A stretch of DNA of 64,000 nt, taken from contig NC_081340.1 in assembly GCF_022539665.2 (NCBI RefSeq), forward strand, positions 4,216,001 through 4,280,000, in the 5' to 3' direction. The first letter of the stretch is position 1; each line of letters opens with the position of its first letter. Origin of the DNA: Daphnia carinata. Lineage: Eukaryota > Arthropoda > Branchiopoda > Diplostraca > Daphniidae. This document shows, in pieces, positions 1 to 11,815 of this stretch. Position numbers and translations under genes: made by a program. Under the pieces are notes generated by a model that worked only from the letters and a program-made list of their open reading frames with translations, was not told the DNA's origin and did not search any database.

Positions 1-958
1 AACATCGTTTAGGTGGATATCAAAGTGGCAGTGCAAAAGCTTCCAGCGTATCTGCTGTGGTAGCGGCGCCTGTGGCCGTCGCTGATGGAACAGGCAGTGC
101 ATCCGTAGGAGAAGCATCCGGTACTATTGCGTCTGCAATCGTGACAAGTGAGGCCATCACGAGCGGAGATAGTGGTGTAAGTGTTGCTGCAGCTGATGCA
201 ACCGCAACGGCTGTGGTGGCTGAATCCGGCGGAGGCGATGAAACTAGGAGTGCAGCGGTAGCGACAGCTGATGCATCCGCATCGGGTGGCGAAACCGGTG
301 GAGGTGAAGCTGCTGCAAGCGCAACTGGCACAGCTGAAGCATCAGCTGATGGAGGAGGTGACGGTGCCGCCGGATCGAAACGAAGCGTTGAAACTGCAAC
401 CAACGAAAAGGATAAAAACGTCATAGTTGCTGAAACTAAGCCTAAAAGTAAGTTAAATTCAAAATACTGGCCATCGTTCGTAGCTAACTTAATTTTTGTT
501 TACTATTTTGAAGTACCTGCCAATGGATTTAGCATTCCTCCAGCTCTTGCTGATTCTTCTCCTACCAGTGCTCCTTCAAACAATCGTTCACCTTCGGCCA
601 GTCGTGGTCCTTCAGATGGCCGTTCTCCTTCGCCCAGCCGTCCACCTTCCAATAACAGGCCGTCATCCAATAACAGACCATCTTCCAATCGTCCTCCATC
701 GAATCGTCCTCCTGTTAATCGGTCACCAAACGCAAATCGTCCACCGCAGAGTGGGCGTATTCCACCGCCATCCAGCCGCGCTCAGCCGTCGTTTGTTCGT
801 TCTGAAAGAGCTCGTCCACCAGCATCTTCTAGCACGAGCTTGCTCGATCAACCTTGGCCGGTAATTTGCTTTACGATACTTCCCGATTATTTAGTTTAAG
901 TAGTTAATTGGTGTTTTGATTTTTGTAGAAACCGATACAGTTTCTAGTACCTTCGTAA
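1..958 (+). CDS. 3' part of a low-complexity Ala/Ser then Pro/Ser/Asn/Arg-rich protein (5' partial)
   Basis: The frame is open from the left edge, so the start lies outside the window. I read three exons. Exon 1 (to 447) encodes an Ala/Ser/Gly/Thr-rich stretch ending in a charged Lys/Glu segment. Exon 2 (514-860) encodes about 115 residues with repeated short units such as SNNRP, SNRPP and SPSR. Exon 3 (929-958) encodes nine residues, KPIQFLVPS, then TAA. The introns 448-513 (66 nt, GTAAGT donor) and 861-928 (68 nt, TTTTTGTAG acceptor) have the usual size for this window and keep the frame. Exon 2 also reads on into the second intron to a TAA at 897-899. Two AATAAA signals at 1122-1138 fit the gene end. 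I do not recognise the family. The composition suggests a disordered, possibly secreted or structural protein, but no signal peptide can be seen because the 5' end is missing. Confidence 0.6.
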
Positions 959-3178
959 ATTGATCTGTGACCTACGAGACTGGATAAAACACGACTGCGG
1001 TTTATATTCAATTCGGAGTTAAACAGAGAATATAGTTAAATATTATAACAGATATTATATTACTATTTAAATATTACGAGATGGGTAGTACTCGCTAATT
1101 CACTCTATCGCTATTTGTTGAAATAAAAGCACAATAAAATTTATAGGGGTTCAAATAGCAATTTGCAACTCAACATCCTGGAACACGTACAAAGAATAAA
1201 GGATTTGGAAAATGTCATTTGGAAAAAGTGGGAGCACAAAGGGAAGTGGATTTGGGTTTTAATTAAATTTCGCAGCAGTTCCGTTTGGTGTTAAGCAGCA
1301 GGTTGTCTTCAGGCTTGTTACGCATCGTCCTTTACGGTGTCTAACCTGTTGCTACAATCGTATCTTAACAGGATGTAGTGCAACGTTTTGATTTCTGCAC
1401 AAGGTATGGGAACATTTTAAATTAAATCAATCCTCATTCAAAGATTTCTATTGACAGTTCAGTGACTTCTTCTGGTCGTTAGTAGACTGCAGTACGTGTT
1501 AAGGTGTAAAGTGGATAACGGAATCAATGAAAAATGATAACGGACAGTACGGTGGTTGGTAGCGTATTATGTGAGCTGCTGCGTGTGGTTTGGGGGTCGA
1601 TGGGTGGAACCGGCAGGTATTTTCAGGTATTATTTCATGAGTTTCTTCATTTTTTACGAAGGGATTACTTTTCATCATTACGAGCCAATCAATCGAAACA
1701 CCGACGTTCAATAGCTTCGTACGGTGCTTGTGTTTTGTGCTGGCTCACAGGTAATTGCTGTGGGCGTGTTTAGAAACAATAAAAATCGTTTGATGAGCTC
1801 AACTTGATTTTCAAATGTGGGATTTGCTTCCGTAGCTGCTGTATTCTATAAATCATGCTCCTTTTATTGTTATCTGTTTGAAAGTTTTCCTGCTTTTTGG
1901 AGTTCATACCGACGTAGTGAAATGGTACACTGGATGTAATCAAATGAAATGCGGAAGCTTCTTCGGTTGAAGGTACGTTTTCACTAAAATTCATCTTATA
2001 CCGCATCGAAATTTCGAAACGGTTTATTAGACAGTAGATCTCTAATAAATGTAATCTATTTTTTTAACCATTTCTTGTTATCTACGCAATGTGCAGTTTC
2101 TAAAAACCAGAACGAGCAGATTTCGCGGTGAAAGGTAAGAAGGGGGGGGGGAGTTATCTTCCGGTGTTTCATGCTGTTCTGACCATCTGCTGTTTACTAG
2201 AAGCGCAGGTAAATTCTTATACACCCTTTATAGATCCGTGCTATTCCGTGTTTGCTATTCGTTTGTATAGAAAGATGTCGCGTGCTGTCGCTTTGGTTTT
2301 CTATAGAATATTTCATGTGATTACACGACGACGCATATGAAATGGGTTTCCAGTAAAAAAAAAAAAGGGTCGTCCGTTGGAGAGAGTACAGACGGACCAG
2401 TTACTGTCCATTTTCGAAGTTGACGTCAGCACCTGCTGTTGACGCGCGTTTTAAAGCGGGCTAATGTAGAAAGTGGCTTACAATTCCAGTTTCCTGTCTA
2501 CTTTTCTTTTTACTAATTCTGCTATCTCAACTTGGAAAAAGGAAAACAAAGGCTTTAGATGTTGCAAACTGGGCAGTTGACCAGTGCACAAAAACTAGCC
2601 ACCATTTGTTTAAAATAAGACGTGAAGGGCAGGTAAGGGGGTTGTAAATTGATTAAAGTTAGAGATTGTATTGATGGATAGGATGGGAATAAGAATGACA
2701 CGTATTTATGTGATGCACACTACCATTCTTATTGCTCGATCAAATAAGATAGTAGCAGTAGCTAAAGGTTTTTGGTTTTATAAAGAAATAAACGGTGTAA
2801 TAAAATGTTCATCCTTATCAGGGCGGATACGCAGAAAGGGGTGTGGACGAGTGAACGGAAATCAGGAGATAAAAATCTGAAATCTCTTCAATCCGTGAAA
2901 AGGCATAGGTGAGTTCAATGTCGCAAGACTGGTTTAGAAGAAAGGTAAGATACGAAGGCTGAAAGGCATTACTAATTTACAATCAAGATATCATCGTTTG
3001 CACAGCAAACTTATCAGTCAACCGTGCTTCCTTCCGTTACCTTCCACTCTCGTTCATTTGGATAAAGGTAGCAACGACCGACAGCAATCTAATGGGCAGA
3101 GTGCTGACCACGGAAGTGGCTCGTGTTGATTTCAATGGCTAGCATCATCGCAGACGTATCGTTTTTTTTTTTCTGTTT
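959..3178. other. Intergenic stretch without a supported gene
   Basis: After the tandem AATAAA signals at 1122-1138 I see only short overlapping open frames without family motifs or paired splice sites. The stretch includes a G-run at 2141-2151 and an A-run near 2354. Nothing further is supported. Confidence 0.5.
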
Positions 3179-3604
3179 TTACAGTGTGTATTGTGTTGCA
3201 CTTAAATGAGGCGACACTTGAGCGCCACCGTAGGGACCACCTGGATGGGTTACCTGTGTTGCTGCGTCCCACCAATATTGCTCCTCCTCAAATTCTTGAT
3301 TTTCGTAACTGTCAAGAAATTGAGTAAGGATAAAAGGTAATCGATTTTGTAAATATCTGATGTTGACATTTGCATTTATTTCCCAGAACGTCAAACCCGG
3401 AACGTAAGGAAATGAGCTATTCAAAAACGACGTAAGTGGGAATTGGAATTGAAAATAAAAAAGTTTCTTAGTGACCGGCCAATAAATTGATGGGCAAACA
3501 GCAGATGGTGAATAGAGATACAGATGACCGTGAAGATCCGATCGAGTGGCAACCAAACTGCAACGTTTTCGTGTTTCTGAAGGTGGTGAAACCTGATCCA
3601 CCAC
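3179..3604 (-). CDS. Unrecognised open frame, possible 3' exon of a minus-strand gene
   Basis: An open frame of about 141 codons on the minus strand ends in TAA at 3179. Its last 42 codons look protein-like, with an acidic, aromatic-rich run (YENQEFEEEQYWWDAATQ) followed by HPGGPYGGAQ. A good acceptor (TTTCTTGACAG) precedes that run, and a GT dinucleotide follows AACACAG. The segment could therefore be a terminal exon, or a short internal exon plus intron. I see no family motif and no convincing upstream partner exon. A run this long is expected about once or twice by chance in 64 kb of this composition, so it is weak. Confidence 0.22.
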   Translation of the reverse strand: MVDQVSPPSETRKRCSLVATRSDLHGHLYLYSPSAVCPSIYWPVTKKLFYFQFQFPLTSFLNSSFPYVPGLTFWEINANVNIRYLQNRLPFILTQFLDSYENQEFEEEQYWWDAATQVTHPGGPYGGAQVSPHLSATQYTL

Positions 3605-4367
3605 CGTTTTCTTCCTGTTTACTATTCCCTATGCGGGCATTTGGTTGGACGGTGCTTTACCTTTTATGCATTTTTGTTTAGTATACTATGCACCCATCGT
3701 CTAATATAGTATGTTGATCTAACGAATTTTTCAGTTTAAAACGAAGCCATAGATCCACGCGTGCGCGTTGTAAACTGAGAAGGTCCGTCTCGATCGGCCA
3801 ATTTCTGTCGTGAACTAGCCGGAAGTTTGTGCTCATCGGTGCGTAATATTTGTTATTCGAAATTTATATTTGTTTGTTGCAGCTATGGGTAACTGTAAAC
3901 GTAAAATGTTTAAAGGGACGTTCGAGAACACTGACGTGTTTTCCTTAACGGTCGTTGCTTTACAAGTACGTGAAATTATGTAGGGAAATAGGTCACAAAA
4001 TGCCCTTTCTTTAGACAGGTAAATTAGTCTCCCTGTCCCTAATTGGATTCGGATTGTCGCCTTTGTTTTCTTATCGCTCCTTCTTACTTTCTCAATTTTT
4101 TAGCAACGAAATGAAAAACAAAATTAAAGTAAAGGGTGAGGGTGTGCAAGACGATTGAAGAAACAAGCAATGTTACGTGGCATCCATTTTCGTTACTTCT
4201 CCTCCAATTTCTTTAGGGGATTAATGGCCAGTAGCGGAGTAGTGACATACCGAAACAGTTTGTATTTTGTTTACTGGCATTTGAATCAAGTTCGCTTTAA
4301 TCTGTAGCTTCGTTTAAATGACTGTGTTTAAAAGGACCAAAGTGAAATCAAAATCCGAAGTAGAACA
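3605..4367. other. Intergenic stretch, nothing supported
   Basis: The sequence is AT-rich, with no open frame or RNA signature I can defend. Confidence 0.5.
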
Positions 4368-7300
4368 ATGGCCGACTGCCCTATATTCCAGTGTAAACAA
4401 GTCATCACCTTGTTCAACCCAATTCAAAAGGACCCTCGTGTGACGTACTTGGACCATGTGAAACTTGAGGTAAGCAGAATTTACATAGACAATAACGAGG
4501 TGGTTACGTTGTCGGTGTCTTTGACAATCAAATTTGTGTCTAGCATGGGACGAGGTCGTGTAGGGTGGTCTAGGGTATTCAGAAAAGGGAATTGTTTGAT
4601 TGCTCTTTTGACATCCTTTTGATGACTCAAATGAAGAGACTAATGAAGAGAAATCTAGCCTTGTCTATAGCCAGAAAAGAGGATAACAGACCGAAAATAA
4701 CATGTTGAATTGTAAGGGGTGCCGACGTTCACCTTCAACCTCTGCTTTTATTTCTGCCATTTTTCAAAATAAGTAATTATTCCCATCCATATGCTATACC
4801 TATCATTTCCACGTAAGATGAATTCGCTGAGAGTTGGTTCATTCATAAAGTCATCATGCCTTAAGACTAGCGGAATTCTATGTGCCCTGTTTCATTTGCT
4901 TGTAATATTACAACCGTAGATTCATTTACAAGGCATCATACCGTAATTCACACATGCTTTCTAACAAGACGTGTGATACAGTTTCAATTTTGTGTGACCT
5001 ACTGGCCTTCTTTCTTTGACTTCATTTAAAATCTCTGTTATGATCAGGGTCAATTTCCTACAGCTGCTTTTTGTTATTGTATTGCTGCTGCAACATGGCT
5101 AATCTTAATTTGTGATCAGCTTTCTACTAACACGTTCAACTGAGTTACTATTAGTTGTCGCTTAAATAATGGACTTTTCTTTGAATAGGGGTACGTGTTT
5201 TTGCCTTTGAAAGGGAACCGGTCCTCTCGTCTATCACGCACGGGCAATTTATGTAGATAAGCAAACAAGGAAAACGAGTGCGAAATTGGTACTCAAAGCT
5301 GAGGTAAAGATGTTTGCGGCTTTCATAACACGCTGTGTTGATTACATCGGTTTCAGGTAACTACACTCAGCGCTTCTTTTGCGCAAAGAGTGTGTAGCTG
5401 ATTGGCGCATGCGATTCTATCATCTTTCGCAAAAGGCGCCAGGACCCAATCAATCACGCACAGAACGAGGAGTTTAGCAGATGTTAGTTAAATTAAAACG
5501 GAGCCGCTTTTCCTTTTTTTTTTTAAAGAGAAAGAGATCTTTCTAACTTCTTTTGCTTGTTTTCGTACAGTTGATTGTGAGCTTGTTTGATGATTATCCT
5601 CAATTTTCTCTGCTGTTGTTGTTGTTGTTTAGGTTAGGAAAGTTTTGATGGGGTTTCAAATGGAGCTAACCCTTCGGTTATTATTGGAACTGAAATTGCT
5701 ATAACCTTGAAAGCGGCTACAAATCCCTTTACGAGGGATTTATTTTTAGTCATGTCGTCCGTGTTACTTTGGCCGTTGCAATCGGGAAAATCAGCAAAAC
5801 AAAACAAAAAGCAGAGGAAATGTCAAATTTTCTCTAATGTGCTGTTGGTGAATGGTCATTTGTCGGCAATCATGAACAACTTGTTGCAAAAATAGTTTCA
5901 AAACGTCGTCATTGCGGTCATGCGACTAAAGAAAAAACTAGGGGAGGTAAGAAATCACACATTTCCGCCCGACAGTAAGGGAAAACAATTTTTGTGAATT
6001 TTGTTCACAAACGAAGAGATATCGAAAGGTATGGAATGTGACCACACTTAGTTGATGAGACCTGCAATGAAGAGATAGCTACTGAGTTAATTATTGCATG
6101 CCACCCAAGTTGATTGTTTATTTTGTTTGTCTAATCAAGGTCCATTTCACAACAAGTTGGTAGTTCCGTCTGACACTTGCCTGACAACCACTGTCACCAA
6201 AACAACAGCGGCCAACCCTCGAAGAAAAGGCAAATCGATTGGGTTTTTGTCTGGAACTCTACGGTGTGTATGTTGTGCTAAAAGATTATTTGAGTAATAG
6301 AATAGAATTAGATTACGGTGTTCGTTTCTTATGTTTGAACGAGAAGGAAGGACAAGCGAAAGTCGTAAGTGATTCTGCTGGCGGACAGCGGCCCTCCCAC
6401 GATGTCCGGCTTTCCTGACCATCTCATGGAACTTTTTCTGTTTAGCCTATCCCCCGACCCTGCCGTGATACTTTAACTGCATTCATATTTTTTATTTTTT
6501 TTTTCTGGACTTAATATTTCTAACCATTCGGGTGGTAGAATTTATTGTTGCCTTAGTCTCATTTGCATTGAGCCTGTGCCTGTTTTGGAACACAGTGTCA
6601 TACTTCAGTTCCTTTAAAATTATCCAACATTTCATTCGTTATGGAAGACGCATGGATTTGACCTTTTTGGGGATGTGTTTATAGTTCACAGAACAGAACA
6701 GCTTTTATTTTTGGTCTAATGATTTCAATTCTGCTTTGGATAGTCTGACTCCCAGACGGGCAAGGAGCACGGAACGTGCCCGCTATATTTCAAAGCGTCA
6801 TCCTTCGTGAAAGAAATAGCTGGAAAGACATGGACAAGCCTGGAATTTACAACACTGGGCTCATCGGGTTTGCTTGAAGTTCAAATGTAAGTCCATTCTA
6901 ATTATCTAATTTCTTTCTTTTCTAAAGTTATTCTACACTTTTGGTGTTTTGGATGAAAGGCATTTTGAAAACTAATTTAGCTGTTTTGTATTTTGCCGTA
7001 GCTTTCAATAAGTTAGTTCGTTTCGCCTTTCGCATTTCTTTATGTTTCCCTTTTCGTCCATTTCTGAAGAGGTAGCCGCTTATCGGCAATCATCTTTCTT
7101 CCAAACTAAACCGCACATGTTGTCATTGTTACTTTTTCAAAAGGAAAAAGCCGCGCCGCTATTGTAGTAAGAAAACAATACGCAAACTTTATTTTTGATA
7201 CGTATCATGGCTGACCCACAAGGATGTTCCATTTGCAGAACAGCTATCCCTTCCATTGAAAGTTTGACAAATGGTCTTTGAGGGAAGAGCCGAAACCGTA

Positions 7301-7691
7301 TGTGTTCCAGTACGAAAATTGGGCCAAAATGATATTCTGTTTGCGCGAAATTGAAATGTTAACCTAACTGAGGGGCGTGTAGCTATAGACAAATCACTCG
7401 TCATTTGTTATGTTCATCCGTAGTCGGAAGCATTGGCTGGAAATTTGATGGGGTTCGCTATATAAGACAGGACGGACAGGATCAATTTGTTGTCCAGCAT
7501 CGCCACTTAGGTATTAATTTTGGGGGGTTTTCTTCGATGCGCGTTTAATGTAACTAGAATTTTACATTCGATATTTTAAAGTGCGCATCAAACAGTCACA
7601 CATTCTCGACCCACACGAATTTAGCTGATTGCTTGTTCCATCTTCGTCTTTCAGGTGGCTGTACCTGAATGTCACCCTTCTCTTAATTTAG
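4368..7691 (+). CDS. Candidate three-exon small gene, unrecognised
   Basis: Three coding-like segments have compatible reading phases. Exon 1 (4368-4469) starts MADCPIFQCKQV and ends at a GTAAGC donor in phase 0. Exon 2 (6744-6886) is flanked by a TTTGGATAG acceptor and a GTAAGT donor. It is open for 47 codons only in the matching frame, encodes a run ending SLEFTTLGSSGLLEVQ, and leaves two bases. Exon 3 (7655-7691) follows a CGTCTTTCAG acceptor, completes Met, and reads WLYLNVTLLLI to a TAG. The product would be 94 residues. I recognise no family. The long first intron (2.3 kb) may hide further exons, or exon 1 may be unrelated. Exon 3 can also be read as part of a different transcript starting at the TATA box at 7459. 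Confidence 0.3.
7459..7466 (+). promoter_or_regulatory. TATA-box consensus
   Basis: The sequence TATATAAG matches the metazoan TATA consensus. About 30-60 bases downstream is GTTGTCCAGCATCG, then CTTAG followed by a GTATTA donor-like site near 7510. A further acceptor lies at 7654, and 45 bases after it an ATG opens a 41-codon frame (7700-7825) ending in an overlapping TAA/AATAAA. This could be a short transcription unit. No Inr or DPE is clear enough to fix the start site. Confidence 0.3.
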
Positions 7692-7699
7692 AAATTGAC

Positions 7700-7825
7700 A
7701 TGGAAAATGAAGTGGTCAGTGTAAAGGATAGTAGTAGACAGAACCCATCCAATTGCCTTCCACACTTGTTCCAGCCCACGCGTCTATTGAGTTATCGATG
7801 GGATCGTCTAGCCTTAACCAAATAA
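7700..7825 (+). CDS. Possible 41-residue small ORF downstream of the TATA box
   Basis: The frame starts MENEVVSVKDSS and ends RWDRLALTK before TAA. It stays open upstream to the acceptor at 7654, giving about 56 codons without a stop from that splice site. The stop overlaps an AATAAA. I recognise no family. It overlaps the 3' UTR of the three-exon candidate ending at 7691, so at most one of the two readings need be right. Confidence 0.2.
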   Translation: MENEVVSVKDSSRQNPSNCLPHLFQPTRLLSYRWDRLALTK

Positions 7826-8895
7826 ACTCCCAAGTGCGTGATGGATGAGGTTCCCTGGTGCAAACAACGGCTTGCCGATTGATCAATCAGTGTGTCAGCT
7901 GACGACGTGGCACGATATGCCAATAAGAACTCGCGTATCTTCTCCAATATTTTTTTTTTTTAGTAGACCCACGTCTTAGATGTTAAAGAGGATTGGATCT
8001 TGATTGGAACTTGTCTCTAAGAAAACGAAACTACGCACCTACTGTGAAGACTCATCCATCAATAAGACAGTCACAAAAATGGTAATGTTACCACCTAGGG
8101 TTTGGATGAACGCATCAAATATTTATATGTCCGGAAAACTCGATTGGCAATTGCAATTCGTATGCAGTGCGTTAGCTTGAAACTGTCTAGCTTTTTGCAA
8201 TAACACGGGAAACTATTGTAATGTCGATGTTTGCATTTGGTTTTTCTTGTAAGCTACCCAATTTCGCACAGCTGGTAAGCTGTTTCTGTAAAAAAAAATT
8301 AAATGTCAATCAAAGTTAGGCTACTATAAATTTCAGATATACCCACCAAACAGAAAATTGCGGACAACTGCAGAGCTACAAGAAAAACTATTGGCGTACG
8401 TTGACTTACATTGATACGGAGGCTATGTATCATTAAATTCCTATACAAAATGCGTTTTTGAAAATTGGATTTTTCGCACACACAAAAAAAAAAAAACCAA
8501 TGTCCGATTCACCAATTCGATCCGCTGGGTTTATTCACGGATATTATTTCAAGTTCTTTTTATTTCTGAGGTAGCGCTCTGTCTCCTTTTTTACGAATGT
8601 GGTATCACGTCGTTCGCACTCCAGGAGTTCCTCGACGTGTGCTCACTTTCGGCAAACGCCGCACATGGTCACCGTCTTTTAGAGATGGTGACCATATCTA
8701 ATCGCATTGACTAACAAATGAAAAATAGAAAATGCCGTTCGTTCGATGGATGATCTCAGGCAAAACTCAAAATGAAATTTCAAAATTTGAGAGAACTAAA
8801 GGCGAATCGAATCGATGGGCCCCCGTAAATCATAGGCGATATGCAGGCCGATCGAGTCCAAGATTCGTAATCCTCGCATTAATGTGGATAAGAAA

Positions 8896-8929
<34 letters not shown>

Positions 8930-11815
8930 TTTCATTAAGAAATAGAAAAGAATCGTACACCGCTAAATAAAGATGTGTTCTTGACCGACACGTGCCGGTG
9001 AATACGAAATCATTAATAACAAAGAAGAAGAACGCCTAATTATAGCCTTCATCTCTGGAGAAAGGAAAAATGAAAGCCTCTGATTCTTTTCCGTAATGTT
9101 ATGCGCACAGACACTGTGTTTACCCTTTATCTTCCTGGCGCGACTGACCATCAGCAGAGCAAGAAACACTGGTAACATCGACATTGCTCGAACATTTCAA
9201 ATCCTTGGACTGCTACACAACATGGACCCTTTTTTCCAGTAAGATTATTCAAAAAAAAAAAGAGTTAAAAGAAATTTTTATGTCCATCTTCTTTCCGTAG
9301 GTTTACGTTTTTATCTTGTGCCCCAGAAAAACAACATTGACGTGGATGTAGACTTTCCGTTTCAGTTGGGCATTCAAATAACTATTGTAAACATTGCTCG
9401 GCCATTGTACCAGCCTGCCAACGCGAAGAAGCCAAGGTAACAGAGCCATTATACGCGAGTGATTGAATAATTCATGAGAACTTAAAAACAAAATTTGGTT
9501 CAGGAATCATTAAGCTATTCATCACCGAAAGGCAAAGTCTCTCGACACCTAACATGCTGCTTCCTGTGCGCTGCAAACACTTGTACAGCGTGTAAAGCCA
9601 AACTTGGATTTTGATCTGTATTTCATCAGGTGATTGCGGCCAGAGCCTTCCGGCAAGGAAGTCGCCTTTTGTTGTTCATCTTCTTCCTGGATTATTGACC
9701 AGTCCCCGACACCTGTTTTCACAAATCGATGCAAGGTGTTGCATTATTCTTCTCTGGTATGCTTCGATTTTTTTCTGTTTTACCCAAGGCATGAATTAAC
9801 GTAAAGTTACCATTTATCAGCCATCTGGCTACAAAGGTTTTGAAAGAAAATCAGTTGGTGATTCTGTTTTTCTATAGATTTTCAAAGATGCGGTAACCTT
9901 TGAACAGAAGCGCTCTCTCTATGTACGTCAAACCGCAAACTAAGCCACCGTAGAATTCTAGGAATCCAGCGATTTGCTGAAATCTACTTTTGATATACAG
10001 GTGTTCCATCGCACGATTTTACGAGGACACCACGCAATAACGCACTGAGCAGAGCAACGTCATTCGGTTGCGCCCTCCGACCAACAAGATGATTATCAGT
10101 AAATTTACCTGTTATTGCGTGTCACTATGACAGTACGGCAGGCGACACAAGCGTTGCTAATCGCTCACAGAAGCCGACATCAATCCCCTTTTTGTCATTG
10201 CTAGTGACCCCTGTTGTTCCCCTCTTGTTATATGGCGATGACAAGTGCGACTGCCTCCACCCGATGATGGAAAGAAGTGTACCATCTTATTCTTTTGTAG
10301 TATACTTTAAGGATAATTCTTGGCATAGAGTTGGTGAGTCTCAGCTTGAAGCAAGTCTCTATCTTCTGTTCTCGGGTCTTTCTTTTCAAAGTAAATGAAA
10401 TGTGTATCATAAATAGATTAAGTAGAGTCTACATCCTTTGAAACGTTGAACGCATAGCGAATAATGGAAAATAATAAACGTAAAGAGAGGAAGGACGGTT
10501 AGTTGTTTTGTGTTTAGGCAAGCCCGGCCTGAAGGCGGGCAGCTAAAAAACGACTTCAGCAGCTTTTATGTCGCCTCTGAGAGAAGCCGAATCGAATAAG
10601 AAACAATACGCGGGTAAGAGAAAAGGGATCCGAAAGGGATCTAGTGAAAAAAAAAAGATAGATGATGAACTAAATAAAAAAAACATGAAAAGAAGAGCAG
10701 CTGCAAGAAGTGACGTACATCAAACATTATTCTCTTTATGAACCAAAACATAATTAAGACTCTTCTATTAACTCTTCAATGTTTGCCCGTCTTGAAAGAA
10801 TCGAGCGGTTCGTTACGTCTTTTTTGTTTTCCATTTCTCTTTTCATAGCGAAAGCGCTTTATTTGAACTGCCATAAAGATGGAGCGTGTTGGTAATAACT
10901 CAACTGAATGTTATACACAATCGTCAATCAAGAAATGGCAAAGGGTTGTCTGTGTTACACATCCGCCACCACCTGACCTTTTATTTTATACACACAACAG
11001 CGTGTCTATATGTAGCATTTGATGATTTAAACTTTTCAAAATTTCTTTTTTCTTTAATAATAAATTTGCCGGAGTGTCAAACTCTCCCTTTTTCTTGCGA
11101 TGGTACTATTTGGACACAAGAAGGGATAAGGTCAGTTTTGGTTGGACCTGAATCGACGGATTGATGGTGGTCTGTTTTGCCTCCTATTGCATTTCCTCTT
11201 AACCTGCCCAATCATCGTGTAGGAATCCGCCACCCCTTCGCCATCCCAGTTTATATATAAATACATATACACAGGCTTTATCCGGCGAGGAAAAGAAGGG
11301 GGGAAAGAGCTTCACAAACGATGCCGCCGCGTTTTGCCGTCGTTAACCACAAACAAAAAAAAAGGTAGGGAAAAGAAACAAAACTAAAAGAGGGAGGAGA
11401 AGTTTGTTGTGGGAGGAAATTAAAAAAAAACAGGAAAAAATTGTCCGTATTTAAAGAAAAGAACGATAACTTTTCCTGTAAAATTTTTGGAAAATTTGCG
11501 ATGTGCTAACTTAGAATAAATTTTATTTCATTATGCATTTTGCTACATCATACATTTCATTTCACTTGCAAAATACGAGTACTGCTAATACACATTTCAC
11601 CCAATTGCCTTCAGAATGCGCGCGTTCTTTTTGAAATGTTATTGTCATTTATCGACACTAGATGGAAACGACTAGTATAATTGACTTCAAATATGCAAAC
11701 GAGCAAAGCAAAGTAATCAGCTGACTGACTATTCGTGCATGTGGTGTTCTTTTTTCGTATGCCGGGTGTTTGATGAGTTTGGTTTCCTTCGAATCCTTAA
11801 GCTCATTTCCGTAAA
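7826..11815. other. Gene-poor stretch upstream of the fucosyltransferase
   Basis: I see no supported gene. The stretch holds a 29-base A-run (8899-8927), and a TATATATAA at 11252-11260 lies 560 bases before the fucosyltransferase ATG. That site could serve an upstream 5' UTR exon of the gene, but no donor/acceptor pair is convincing. Confidence 0.45.
8899..8927. repeat. Poly-A tract
   Basis: An uninterrupted run of 29 A. There is no adjacent body with target-site duplications that would mark a retroposon. Confidence 0.9.
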
